64,000 bases of DNA, from the NCBI RefSeq assembly GCF_028023875.1, contig NZ_JAQIPB010000014.1, positions 48,975 to 112,974 of the forward strand. The letters run 5' to 3'. Positions 45,402-53,470 of this stretch are shown in pieces. Every line of letters begins with the position of its first letter. Within the stretch, counting starts at the first letter, position 1. The notes under the pieces are model-generated. The model did no database searches. It saw nothing but the letters and a program-made list of their open reading frames with translations, and was not told the DNA's origin. This stretch comes from Xenophilus arseniciresistens (lineage in GTDB: Bacteria > Pseudomonadota > Gammaproteobacteria > Burkholderiales > Burkholderiaceae_C). The translations under genes and the position numbers were made by a program.

Positions 45402-46235
45402 TCAGGTGCCGCGGCCGCCGTATTGGTCGGCCGCGGGTTGCGCGTGCATCAGAGGGGTCTGCAGGAAGCCGCCGTCGACCACGAGGTCCTGCCCGTTGAT
45501 GAAAGCGGCGGCATCGCTGGCCAGGAAGGCCACGGCCTCGGCAATGTCCTCGGGCGTGCCGAGGCGGCGCACCGGCACCAGGTCCGTGCGGGCTTTCAGC
45601 ATCGCCTCGCTGGCGTAGTGGATGGACGACAGGGGCGTGCGGATGAAGCCCGGGCTCACACTGTTGGCGCGGATGCCCAGCGGACCCCATTCCACGGCCG
45701 TGTGCCGGGTGAGCGCCAGAACGCCGGCCTTGGCGACGCTGTAGGCCGGTGACGCATTGGGCTTGTCGGCAGCGATGGAGCCGATGTTGACGATGCTGCT
45801 CCGGCCGCGGCCCATCATCTGCGTGCCGAAGGCCTGCGTACACAGGAACGGGCCCGTGAGATTGACGGCCAGCAGCTGGTCCCAGTCCGAGCGGGCGAGC
45901 GCTTCGACGGCGCCGTGCCGCCCGAGGATGCCCGCGTTGTTCACGAGGATGTCGCAAGGGCCCAGCTGCGCCCGAAGCTGCGAGGCCGTGGCCTGGACGC
46001 TGCCTTCGTCGGCGATGTCGCACGCCAGGGCGATGCAGCGCCCGGGAAGACGGCCGGCAGCCTCTCGCAGGCCGGGCAGGGTCGATGGCAGATCCAGCAG
46101 CGCCACCCGGGCACCGCGCTCGGCCAGCTGCTGCGCGATGGCCGCGCCCAGACCCCCGGCAGCCCCAGTCACCACTGCGATCCGGCCTTCCAGCTGCTGC
46201 GTTGCAAGCGTGTTCGTCTTCGTGCCCCGTTCCAT
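45402..46235 (-). CDS. SDR family oxidoreductase (operon leader)
   Basis: Classical SDR of 277 residues: cofactor motif TGAAGGLG (about 23-30), NNAG (about 98-101), catalytic Ser in NIGS, and YSVAK with the Tyr-x-x-x-Lys pair. Oxidises or reduces an alcohol/ketone with NAD(P). AAAGGAA lies six bases before the ATG at 46235; the frame continues to 46298 without better start. First gene of the six-gene minus-strand operon (SDR, cupin, FAD dehydrogenase, NIPSNAP, unknown, FAH), divergent from the TRAP operon across 207 bases. Confidence 0.92.
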   Translation of the reverse strand: MERGTKTNTLATQQLEGRIAVVTGAAGGLGAAIAQQLAERGARVALLDLPSTLPGLREAAGRLPGRCIALACDIADEGSVQATASQLRAQLGPCDILVNNAGILGRHGAVEALARSDWDQLLAVNLTGPFLCTQAFGTQMMGRGRSSIVNIGSIAADKPNASPAYSVAKAGVLALTRHTAVEWGPLGIRANSVSPGFIRTPLSSIHYASEAMLKARTDLVPVRRLGTPEDIAEAVAFLASDAAAFINGQDLVVDGGFLQTPLMHAQPAADQYGGRGT

Positions 46236-46442
46236 GCGTTCCTTTCGGCTCGACGAGACCGCGCATTGCATCAAGTCTCGCCATGTCAGAAATCTCATTA
46301 AACGCGATTTATCAGGAATAGCACTATGCGGGAAATCATCTACAACAAAAACCGACCCGGCCGCCTATTCTTTGGCTCCCCAGCCAGTCGTGGCGCGGCA
46401 CAAGGGATGCCACGACGGCGCCCAACAAAGGAAGACAAAGCC

Positions 46443-47453
46443 ATGAAGCTCCGACCCCTCGTCATCGCGGCCTGCATGCTGGCCGCCACCGGCGCCGCTT
46501 TCGCGCAGGACATTCAGGAGCGCGTGATCAAGTTCGGGCACCTGGTGCAGCCAGGTCACCCGCTGGCGCTTGGCACGCAGAAGTTCGCGGAGATCGTGGC
46601 CGCCAGGAGCGGCGGCAAGCTGAAGGTGCGCGAGTACGGTGCGTCGGTGCTGGGCAGCGAATCGCAGCAGATCGGCGCGCTGCAGGGTGGCGTGCAGGAG
46701 ATGTTCCTGCCCGCGACCACATCCGCCGCCTCACTGGTCAAGGAGCTGAGCCTGATCGACACACCGTTCTCCTTCGGCAGCGCCGCGCAGGTGGACGCAC
46801 TGCTGCAAGGCCCCTTCGGCACGGCGGTGGCGCAGAAACTGCCTGAAAAGGGGCTGGTGTCGCTGGGCTACTGGGAGACCGGCTTTCGCAACATCACCAA
46901 CAGCCGCAAGCCGGTCACGGAACCGGAAGACGTCAAGGGGCTGAAGATCCGCGTGATGGGCAACCCGCTGTTCCTGGAGTCGTTCTCCGCGCTGGGCACC
47001 AACCCCGTGCCCATGGCCTTTGGCGAGCTCTACGGTGCGCTGGAGTCGCGCGCCCTCGATGCGCAGGAGAACCCGTACAGCATCGTGCTGACCAGCAAGT
47101 TCTACGAAGTCCAGAAGTTCATGAGCGTGACCAATCACGTCTACACGGCGAACATGATGCTCATCAGCAAGAAGTTCTGGGACAGGCTCTCGCCGGCCGA
47201 GCAGAAGATCCTGCAGGAGGCTGCGCAGGAGGCGGGCGCCTACCAGCGCAAGGTGAGCCGGGAGATGGCCATCAAGGACCGCAAGGAGCTGGAGGCCAAG
47301 GGCATGAAGGTCAATGACGTGCCCTCCGCCGCCATTGCGAAGATGCGCGAAGCCACCACGCCGGTGGCCGAGAAATTCGCGGCCGCCTACGACCCCGCCC
47401 TCGTGCAGCTCTACCGCGCCGAGATGAAGAAGATCCAGGCGACGGTGCATTGA
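46443..47453 (+). CDS. dctP: TRAP transporter substrate-binding protein (DctP family)
   Basis: Periplasmic protein of 336 residues with a signal peptide (about 1-22, AFAQ). DctP-fold motifs are present: FGHLVQPGHPLALGTQKFA near the mature start, the central Arg-containing GLKIRVMGNP ligand segment and the AQENPYSIVL region. AAAGGAAG lies eight bases before the ATG. TRAP systems use the sodium or proton gradient to import organic acids. The small and large membrane subunits follow. Transports the presumptive substrate of the flanking catabolic genes. Confidence 0.95.
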   Translation: MKLRPLVIAACMLAATGAAFAQDIQERVIKFGHLVQPGHPLALGTQKFAEIVAARSGGKLKVREYGASVLGSESQQIGALQGGVQEMFLPATTSAASLVKELSLIDTPFSFGSAAQVDALLQGPFGTAVAQKLPEKGLVSLGYWETGFRNITNSRKPVTEPEDVKGLKIRVMGNPLFLESFSALGTNPVPMAFGELYGALESRALDAQENPYSIVLTSKFYEVQKFMSVTNHVYTANMMLISKKFWDRLSPAEQKILQEAAQEAGAYQRKVSREMAIKDRKELEAKGMKVNDVPSAAIAKMREATTPVAEKFAAAYDPALVQLYRAEMKKIQATVH

Positions 47454-47478
47454 GCGCCGCTTCGCGCGAGCTTGAGCC

Positions 47479-48051
47479 ATGAACCGCAGCATCGCCTTGT
47501 ACTGCCGCGCGCTGAGCCGGCTGTGCGCCGTACTCCTGTTCGCCATCGTGGTGCTGGTCTTCGGCAACGTGGTGCTGCGCTATGGATTCAATTCCGGCAT
47601 CGTGGCGTCCGAGGAAGTCTCGCGCTGGCTCTTTGTCTGGCTCACCTTCCTGGGCGCCATCGTGGCGCTGCGCGAGCGGGCCCATCTGGGCACGGACATG
47701 CTGGTCTCGCGCCTGGGTCGGCGCGGGCGCGCCCTCTGCCTGGGCCTGGCCTGCGTGGCCATGATCTACACCACCTGGCTGCTGCTGCAGGGCAGTCTGG
47801 TGCAGGCGCGGCTGAACCTTGACGTGGCGGCGCCCGTGACGGGCGTGCCGGTGGCGCTGTTCTACGGCGCAGGCGTGGTCTTCGGCGTCTCGGCCCTGGT
47901 CATTCTGGGCTGGGACCTGATCCGGCTGCTGGCCGGCCGGCTGCGCGACGAGGAACTGGTCGCCGTTCGCGAGTCGGAAGACCTGCCGCCGTCCTCTGAA
48001 GACCACCGTCCGTCCCAGGCGGGTTCCACCGACATCAAGGCCTCCCGATGA
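47479..48051 (+). CDS. dctQ: TRAP transporter small permease (DctQ)
   Basis: Protein of 190 residues with four membrane helices and the family features: N-terminal cytoplasmic start, VFGNVVLRYGFNSGIVASEE and VSRWLFVWLTFLGAIVALRERAHLG, where the E-x-x-R-W-L-F-V-W segment is the DctQ signature. The C-terminal ~35 residues are hydrophilic and charged. It follows dctP by 25 bases and overlaps dctM by four (ATGA), so the three are co-translated. Confidence 0.93.
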   Translation: MNRSIALYCRALSRLCAVLLFAIVVLVFGNVVLRYGFNSGIVASEEVSRWLFVWLTFLGAIVALRERAHLGTDMLVSRLGRRGRALCLGLACVAMIYTTWLLLQGSLVQARLNLDVAAPVTGVPVALFYGAGVVFGVSALVILGWDLIRLLAGRLRDEELVAVRESEDLPPSSEDHRPSQAGSTDIKASR

Positions 48052-49328
48052 CCATCGCGATCTTCCTAGGTGCGCTGCTCGCCGCCATGGCGATCGGCAT
48101 TCCCATTGCCTACGCCCTGCTCGCGACGGGGGTCGCGCTGATGTGGCACCAGGACATGTTCGACGCCCAGATCCTGGCGCAGAACCTGGTCAACGGCGCC
48201 GACAGCTTCCCCTTGCTGGCCGTTCCTCTGTTCATGCTCGCCGGAGAGATCATGAACGCGGGTGGCCTGTCGCGCCGCATCCTGAATCTGGCACTCACGC
48301 TCGTGGGCCACTATCGGGGCGGCCTTGGCTACGTGGCGGTGCTCGCGGCATGCCTGATGGCGGCGCTGTCGGGCTCCGCCGTGGCCGATGCCGCCGCGCT
48401 GTCGGCCCTGCTGCTGCCGATGATGGCGCGCGCGGGGCACGACCCGGCGCGTGCCGGCGGCCTGATCGCCTCGGCCAGCGTCATCGCGCCGATCATTCCA
48501 CCGTCCATCGCGTTCATCATCTTCGGCGTCGCTGGCAATGTCTCGGTGAGCAAGCTCTTCATGGCGGGCATCGTTCCAGGGCTGCTGATGGGCGCAGCCA
48601 TCGCCCTGGCCTGGGCCTGGGTGAGCCGCCGTGAGCAAGTGCCCGTGCCACCACGGGCCAGTCGCGCACAGCAGCTCGCCGCCCTGCGCGAATCGCTCTG
48701 GGCGCTGGCGCTGCCCGTGATCGTGCTGGTGGGCCTGAAGATGGGCGTGTTCACGCCCACGGAAGCCGCTGCCGTGGCCGCGGTGTATGCCTTCTTCGTC
48801 GCCACCTTCGTCTATCGCGAGCTGAACTTCCGCCAGCTCGTGGCGCTGTTCGAATCGGCGGCCAGGACGACCGCGGTGGTGATGTTCCTCATCGCCGCTG
48901 CCATGGTCTCGGCCTGGCTCATCACCGTGGCCGACATTCCCGGCCAGGTCACACGCCTGCTCGAGCCCTTGCTGGGCAGCCCGACCCTGCTGCTGATCGC
49001 GATCATGCTGCTGGTCATCGCGGTGGGCACGGCGATGGACATGACGCCGACCATCCTGATCCTCACGCCGGTGCTGGTGCCCGTGGTGAAGGCCGCCGGC
49101 ATTGATCCGGTCTATTTCGGCGTGCTCTTCATCATGAACAACGCCATCGGCCTGGTGACCCCGCCGGTGGGCACCGTGCTCAACGTGGTGGCCGGTGTGG
49201 GCAGGATGTCGATGGATCAGGTGACGCGGGGCGTGGTGCCCTTCATGGTCGCGCAGTTCGGCGTCATGTTCCTGCTGGTGCTGTGCCCGTGGATCGTGAT
49301 GGTGCCTGCGAGATGGCTGAGCGGCTGA
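48048..49328 (+). CDS. dctM: TRAP transporter large permease (DctM)
   Basis: Polytopic protein of 426 residues with about 12 helices and DctM motifs: VNGADSFPLLAVPLFMLAGEIMNAGG, the SGSAVADAAALSALLLPMM segment and ASVIAPIIPPSIAFIIFG (as shorter pieces: PLFMLAGEIMN, SGSAVADAAA and PIIPPSIAFI). Forms the transport channel together with DctQ and DctP. It ends 52 bases before the IclR regulator gene. Normal length; no disruption. Confidence 0.95.
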   Translation: MTIAIFLGALLAAMAIGIPIAYALLATGVALMWHQDMFDAQILAQNLVNGADSFPLLAVPLFMLAGEIMNAGGLSRRILNLALTLVGHYRGGLGYVAVLAACLMAALSGSAVADAAALSALLLPMMARAGHDPARAGGLIASASVIAPIIPPSIAFIIFGVAGNVSVSKLFMAGIVPGLLMGAAIALAWAWVSRREQVPVPPRASRAQQLAALRESLWALALPVIVLVGLKMGVFTPTEAAAVAAVYAFFVATFVYRELNFRQLVALFESAARTTAVVMFLIAAAMVSAWLITVADIPGQVTRLLEPLLGSPTLLLIAIMLLVIAVGTAMDMTPTILILTPVLVPVVKAAGIDPVYFGVLFIMNNAIGLVTPPVGTVLNVVAGVGRMSMDQVTRGVVPFMVAQFGVMFLLVLCPWIVMVPARWLSG

Positions 49329-49380
49329 TGGCAGATGCAACAATTCCTTTTTTGCCACGCGCAGCCCCAGGAACCCGACA

Positions 49381-50220
49381 GTGATCAGCAGCTTCGCCAA
49401 ATGCCTGAGCATTCTGGACTTCTTTCAGGAAGGGCGCGTGAGCACGCGGCTGGACGACCTCGTGGAGGCGCTGGGCACCTCCCGCGCCACGACCTATCGC
49501 TATGTGGGCACGCTGTGCGACGCCGGCCTGCTGGCACCCGCGGCGGGCGGGGTGTACGTCCTGGGCCCGCGCATCATCGAGATGGACCGCCTCATGCGCA
49601 TCAGCGATCCGCTGCTGCTGGCGGGCAGTCCCGTGATGCACGAGGTCAGCGCCAGGCGCAAGCAGAACATGATGCTGGCCCGCTTCTACCGCGACAGCAT
49701 CATGTGCGTGGACATCGCCTGGCCCGACGCGACCATCCCCGCGAACTTCGAGCGCGGCAAGCCGATGTCGCTGTTCAAGGGCGCCATGGCCAAGGTGGTG
49801 CTGGCGAACCTGTCGCCCTATCAGCTCAAGAACATCGCCTTGAACCATGCGGACGAGATCAAGGCTGCCGGCATGAGTTCGAACTGGTCCGAGTTCCGGG
49901 CCTACATGGCGGAGCTGGCCAAACAGGGTTATGCGATCACGAAGTCCGAGATGGTGAGCGGAACCGGTGGCATTTCGGCGCCCGTGTTCGACGGCGAACG
50001 CAAGATCATGGGCAGCATCACCTTCGTCGTGTCGGAAAGCCAGTGGGCCAGCACCGACTTCGACAAGCTGCGCCGCCAGCTGCTGGAAGCCGCAGAGCGG
50101 ATCACGCAACGCATCGCGCAGCAGCCTTCAGATGCGCCGAGCACGCCCTCGGCCGGCAAAGTGGCGGCCAAGACCCCCGCACGAAAACGCGCTGCCGCCA
50201 AGGCATCTTCCACCCGCTGA
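49381..50220 (+). CDS. IclR family transcriptional regulator
   Basis: Protein of 279 residues from a GTG start. N-terminal winged helix (about 8-65: ISSFAKCLSILDFF with LDDLVEALGTSRATTYRYV recognition region) and a C-terminal effector-binding domain (about 80-250). The last ~20 residues are a basic Lys/Ala tail (AAKTPARKRAAAKASS), not usual for IclR and perhaps DNA-binding. IclR regulators control catabolic operons by binding small acids. It lies 52 bases after dctM and 13 bases before NTF2-like, so it is probably part of the same transcript and self-regulated. Confidence 0.93.
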   Translation: MISSFAKCLSILDFFQEGRVSTRLDDLVEALGTSRATTYRYVGTLCDAGLLAPAAGGVYVLGPRIIEMDRLMRISDPLLLAGSPVMHEVSARRKQNMMLARFYRDSIMCVDIAWPDATIPANFERGKPMSLFKGAMAKVVLANLSPYQLKNIALNHADEIKAAGMSSNWSEFRAYMAELAKQGYAITKSEMVSGTGGISAPVFDGERKIMGSITFVVSESQWASTDFDKLRRQLLEAAERITQRIAQQPSDAPSTPSAGKVAAKTPARKRAAAKASSTR

Positions 50221-50233
50221 GGAACACCCATCC

Positions 50234-50761
50234 ATGACAGGAACCGACCAGCAAAGGCTGGAGCGGCTGGAGTCGCTCGTCTCCATCCGGCAGCTCAAGT
50301 CACGCTATTGCCGCTACATCGACACCAAGCAGTGGGAGGCGCTGCGCGGCCTGTTCACGGCCGACGCGCGTTTCGAGGGCTTTGGCTCGGCGCCCGACGG
50401 CGCCGACGTGCAGACCTTCGTCAGCGGCGTGGCTGCACGGCTGGCGGATGCCGTGTCCGTGCACCATTGCCACACGCCCGAGATCACGCTGCTGTCCGAA
50501 GACCGCGCCCGCGGCGTCTGGGCCATGCAGGACCACCTGCAATGGCCGCGCGCCATTGCGCTGAAAGAAGCGCCCCACGCCAGCGGCTTCCAGGGCTTTG
50601 GCCACTACGAGGAGGAGTACCTGCGCGAGGCAGGCCAGTGGCGAATGCACCGGCTGCGGCTCACGCGCCTTCGCATCGACCCGCTGCCCGCGGCCACCCG
50701 CTTCCCCGAACCGGCTTCGCTCAGGTGCCATGACCCGCGGTGGCTGGAGGCGCTGCCATGA
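50234..50761 (+). CDS. NTF2-like (SnoaL) family protein
   Basis: Protein of 175 residues with the cone-shaped NTF2/SnoaL fold pattern: N-terminal helix LVSIRQLKSRYCRYIDTKQW and the FTADARFEGFG segment, in pieces RYCRYIDTKQWEAL and GLFTADARFE; the His-containing SVHHCHTPEITLL strand and the GHYEEEYLREAG strand. Family members are isomerases, dehydratases or binding proteins. The Tyr/Asp/His pocket residues look intact. Starts 13 bases after the IclR gene and overlaps the next gene by four bases (ATGA). Confidence 0.85.
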   Translation: MTGTDQQRLERLESLVSIRQLKSRYCRYIDTKQWEALRGLFTADARFEGFGSAPDGADVQTFVSGVAARLADAVSVHHCHTPEITLLSEDRARGVWAMQDHLQWPRAIALKEAPHASGFQGFGHYEEEYLREAGQWRMHRLRLTRLRIDPLPAATRFPEPASLRCHDPRWLEALP

Positions 50762-51804
50762 AGCACGCACTCGTCGTGGGCGCCACGGGCGTGATCGGCG
50801 GCGCCATCGCGCGCCACCTGGCGGGCCTGAAGGACGCGAGGGTCTGTTGCGTCTCGCGCGGTGGCGCGGCGCCCGAAGGGGCCACCGGGCTGTCCATCGA
50901 CCTGCTCGACGAGCGCGCCGTGGCGGCCGCCTGCCGCACCATGCCGTTGGTCACGCACCTGTACTTCGCGGGCTACCAGGCACGGCCGTCGCGGCTGGAA
51001 GAAGTGGCGCCCAACCTGGCGATGCTGCGCCATGCGATCGACCTCGCGCAGGCGGGCGGCGCCCTGCAGCGAACGGTGCTGGTCACGGGCGGCAAGTACT
51101 ACGGCCTTCAATGGGGTGCCATCCGCACGCCCGCGCGCGAGAGCGATCCACGTCATCTGGGCCCCAACTTCTATTACGCGCAGCATGACCACCTGGTCGA
51201 GCGCGCGGCACTCGGCGGATGGAGCTGGTCCCACCTGATTCCGCCCTACGTCACGGGCTATTCGGATCGCGCGCCGATGAACCTGGTGATGGCCATCGCG
51301 GTGCTGGCCGTGCTCTCGCGCGAAGCCGGGCTCTCGCTGCGCTTTCCCGGGCCCGCCGCTTCGTGGAACGCGCTGCATCACCTGGCCGATGCGCGCTTGA
51401 TCGCCGAGGCCGCGGCCTGGGCCGGCAGCAGCGAAGCGGCAGCCAACCAGATCTTCAACATCGCCAACGGCGACCCGGGCCGGTGGCGCCACAGCTGGGG
51501 CCGGATCGCCGCGCATTTCGGCCTGGCCGAAGGCGAGCCCCTGGCCATCCCGCTGACCCAGGTCGCGGCCGAGCAGGCCGGCGTGTGGGAGCGGCTGGCG
51601 CGCAAGGCTCAGCTGCGCCAGCACGACATCCACCAGCTGGTGGACTGGCAGTGGGCCGACTACATGTTCAAGACGGCCTTCTCCAACGATGTGCTGTTCG
51701 CGCTCGGGAAGATCCGTCGCGCCGGCTTTGCGGCCTGCATCGACAACGAGGCCGCGCTGTGCGGCCGTTTCGACGAGCTGCGCGAGCAGCGCTTCATTCC
51801 CTGA
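50758..51804 (+). CDS. PRISE-like SDR (progesterone 5-beta-reductase/iridoid synthase-type), copy 1
   Basis: Protein of 348 residues. N-terminal cofactor motif GATGVIGGAIA (about 8-18); TGGKYYG with Lys113 and NFYYAQHDH with Tyr139-140. The TGxKxY and NFYY patterns identify PRISE-type SDRs, which reduce the C=C bond of an enone. In copy 1 the usual ED after NFYYxQ is HD. It is paralogous to 55969-57036. Last but one in the TRAP/IclR transcript, overlapping NTF2-like at its start and followed by EthD. Confidence 0.87.
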   Translation: MKHALVVGATGVIGGAIARHLAGLKDARVCCVSRGGAAPEGATGLSIDLLDERAVAAACRTMPLVTHLYFAGYQARPSRLEEVAPNLAMLRHAIDLAQAGGALQRTVLVTGGKYYGLQWGAIRTPARESDPRHLGPNFYYAQHDHLVERAALGGWSWSHLIPPYVTGYSDRAPMNLVMAIAVLAVLSREAGLSLRFPGPAASWNALHHLADARLIAEAAAWAGSSEAAANQIFNIANGDPGRWRHSWGRIAAHFGLAEGEPLAIPLTQVAAEQAGVWERLARKAQLRQHDIHQLVDWQWADYMFKTAFSNDVLFALGKIRRAGFAACIDNEAALCGRFDELREQRFIP

Positions 51805-51814
51805 AGGAGACCGC

Positions 51815-52495
51815 ATGACCATCTACCGAAGCGCCCTCATCAACCGCCGGCCGGGCCTGGACCGGGCGGCGTTCCGCACCCACTGGATCGACGTCCATGG
51901 TGCGCTGGCCGCCAGGCTCCCGGGGCTGGGTTCCTACCGGCAGAACCACATCGCCGAACGCTTCCTCGAAGACCCCGACGCGCCGGTCCAATCGATCGAC
52001 GGCGTCTCGCAGCTGTCCTTCGACAGCGTCCAGGCCATGGAGGCTTCGGATCGCTCGCCCGAGTACGCGCTGTGCAAGGAGGACATTCCCAAGTTCCAGG
52101 GCGGTATCACCATCCTCGTGCTCGAAGCCCACGAACTGAAGGCGGCTCCGGCCGGCCGCAGCCAGGGTGCGAAGCTGCTGTGGTTGAGCGCACGCCGCCC
52201 CGGCGTGGCCGCCGAGGGCCTGCAGCAGCGCTGGCTGGCCAAGCCGCATCTGCCCGCCGTGCCCGGCCTGCAGCGCTGCGTGCAGAACTTCGTGGTGGAC
52301 CGCAGCCACCCCGTGCAGGCCGGCGTTCCTGCCGGTGACGCCAGCTTCGTGGAAAGCGTGGGCGAAGCCTGGTTCGACAGCGTGGAGGCGCTGCGCGCGG
52401 CCGTGAGTTCCGAAGCGGGCAGGGCACTGCTGCATGGCGACCCGGCGCTGGCGCCCTTCGCGATCTACCGGATCGAGGAAATCCGCATCGCCTGA
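51815..52495 (+). CDS. EthD domain-containing protein (duplicated)
   Basis: Protein of 226 residues with two EthD/Dabb-like ferredoxin-fold repeats: residues ~1-105 (YRSALINRRPGLDRAAFRTHWIDVHGALA, in pieces RRPGLDRAAFRTHW and DVHGALAARL) and ~115-226 (LLWLSARRPGVAAEGLQQRWLAKPH, partial match). AAGGAG lies six bases before the ATG. EthD is needed for ether degradation in Rhodococcus; homologues occur in various catabolic operons as accessory proteins or cyclases. It ends the plus operon, convergent with the VanB-type reductase gene. Confidence 0.88.
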   Translation: MTIYRSALINRRPGLDRAAFRTHWIDVHGALAARLPGLGSYRQNHIAERFLEDPDAPVQSIDGVSQLSFDSVQAMEASDRSPEYALCKEDIPKFQGGITILVLEAHELKAAPAGRSQGAKLLWLSARRPGVAAEGLQQRWLAKPHLPAVPGLQRCVQNFVVDRSHPVQAGVPAGDASFVESVGEAWFDSVEALRAAVSSEAGRALLHGDPALAPFAIYRIEEIRIA

Positions 52496-52519
52496 GTCGC
52501 TCGCAGCGCGGCGGGCGGC

Positions 52520-53470
52520 TCAGAGATCCAGCACCAGCCGGGCCGACAGGCTGCCCGAGCAGCACACCATCATGGCCCGGTTGGCAGACTTTTCCTCGTC
52601 GGTCAGGTAGTCGTCGCGGTGGTCCGGTCGGCCTTCGATCACCGGCGTGCAGCAGGTGCCGCAGATGCCCTGGGAGCAGGCGTACTGGATCTGCACGCCG
52701 GCATCGAGCAGCGTGTCGAGCAGCGTTCTTCCGGGCTCCACCTGCAGCGTCCTGCCGCTGCGCGCCAGCTGCACTTCGTAGCCGCCTTCGGTCGCGGCCT
52801 CCTGGCTGGCCGCAAAGCGCTCCAGGTGCACGCGCTGCGGGGGCAAGCCGGCGCAGGCCGCCGTGAAGGCATCGAGCATGCCGCCGGGGCCACAGCAGTA
52901 CAGATGCGCGCCGGCCGGCGCCTCGCGCACGATGGCCGCGATGTCGGGGCGCGCCATGCCGTCTGCGGTGCAGCGCAGGTCCACCGTGCCGTTCTCGTGC
53001 GCGAGAGCGTTCAGCGCCTGCGCATAGGCCGCGCGCTGGCGCGAGCGCGCCGTGTAGTGCAGCTGCCAGCTCCGGCCCAGGGCCTGCAGGCGCGCCACCA
53101 TCGCCACGAAGGGCGTGATGCCGATGCCGCCCGCGATGAAGATGGACAACGGCGCATCCTCGTACAGCGCAAAGTCGTTGATCGGCGCGCTGGCGTCAAA
53201 CACATGGCCGGGCCGGGGCACCGTGTGCATCCAGGCCGAGCCGCCGCGGCTGTCGCTGGCATGGTCCACCGCCACCACATAGCGATGCCGCTCCGAGGGG
53301 GCGTTGGCCAGCGAGTAGCTGCGCACCAGGCCGCCGGGCAGCTGCAGATCGATGTGCGCGCCGGCCGTGAAGGGCGGCAGCAGGCCACCATCGGCGGCGA
53401 CGAACTCGTAAGAGACGATGCCCTCGGCTTCGCGCCGCAGCTGCTGAAGGATGAGCCGCACGCCGCTCAC
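52520..53470 (-). CDS. PDR/VanB family oxidoreductase (reductase for Rieske oxygenase)
   Basis: Protein of 316 residues from a GTG start overlapping the oxygenase stop (GTGA). FMN/NAD-binding reductase part: GAHIDLQLPGGLVRSYSLAN with the RSYSLAN motif, and the IAGGIGITPFVAM NAD motif. The C-terminal plant-type [2Fe-2S] domain has CSQGICGTCCTPV with the CxxxxCxxC pattern and the fourth Cys near MVCCSG. It passes electrons from NADH to the Rieske alpha subunit immediately upstream. VanB-like organisation. Confidence 0.94.
   Translation of the reverse strand: MSGVRLILQQLRREAEGIVSYEFVAADGGLLPPFTAGAHIDLQLPGGLVRSYSLANAPSERHRYVVAVDHASDSRGGSAWMHTVPRPGHVFDASAPINDFALYEDAPLSIFIAGGIGITPFVAMVARLQALGRSWQLHYTARSRQRAAYAQALNALAHENGTVDLRCTADGMARPDIAAIVREAPAGAHLYCCGPGGMLDAFTAACAGLPPQRVHLERFAASQEAATEGGYEVQLARSGRTLQVEPGRTLLDTLLDAGVQIQYACSQGICGTCCTPVIEGRPDHRDDYLTDEEKSANRAMMVCCSGSLSARLVLDL

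Noticed and set aside
46280..46330. Imperfect inverted repeat TTAAACGCGATTTA in the divergent region of the SDR and TRAP operons as IclR operator
   Set aside because: Two mismatched pairs in a 14-base site with no second copy; not strong enough to call.
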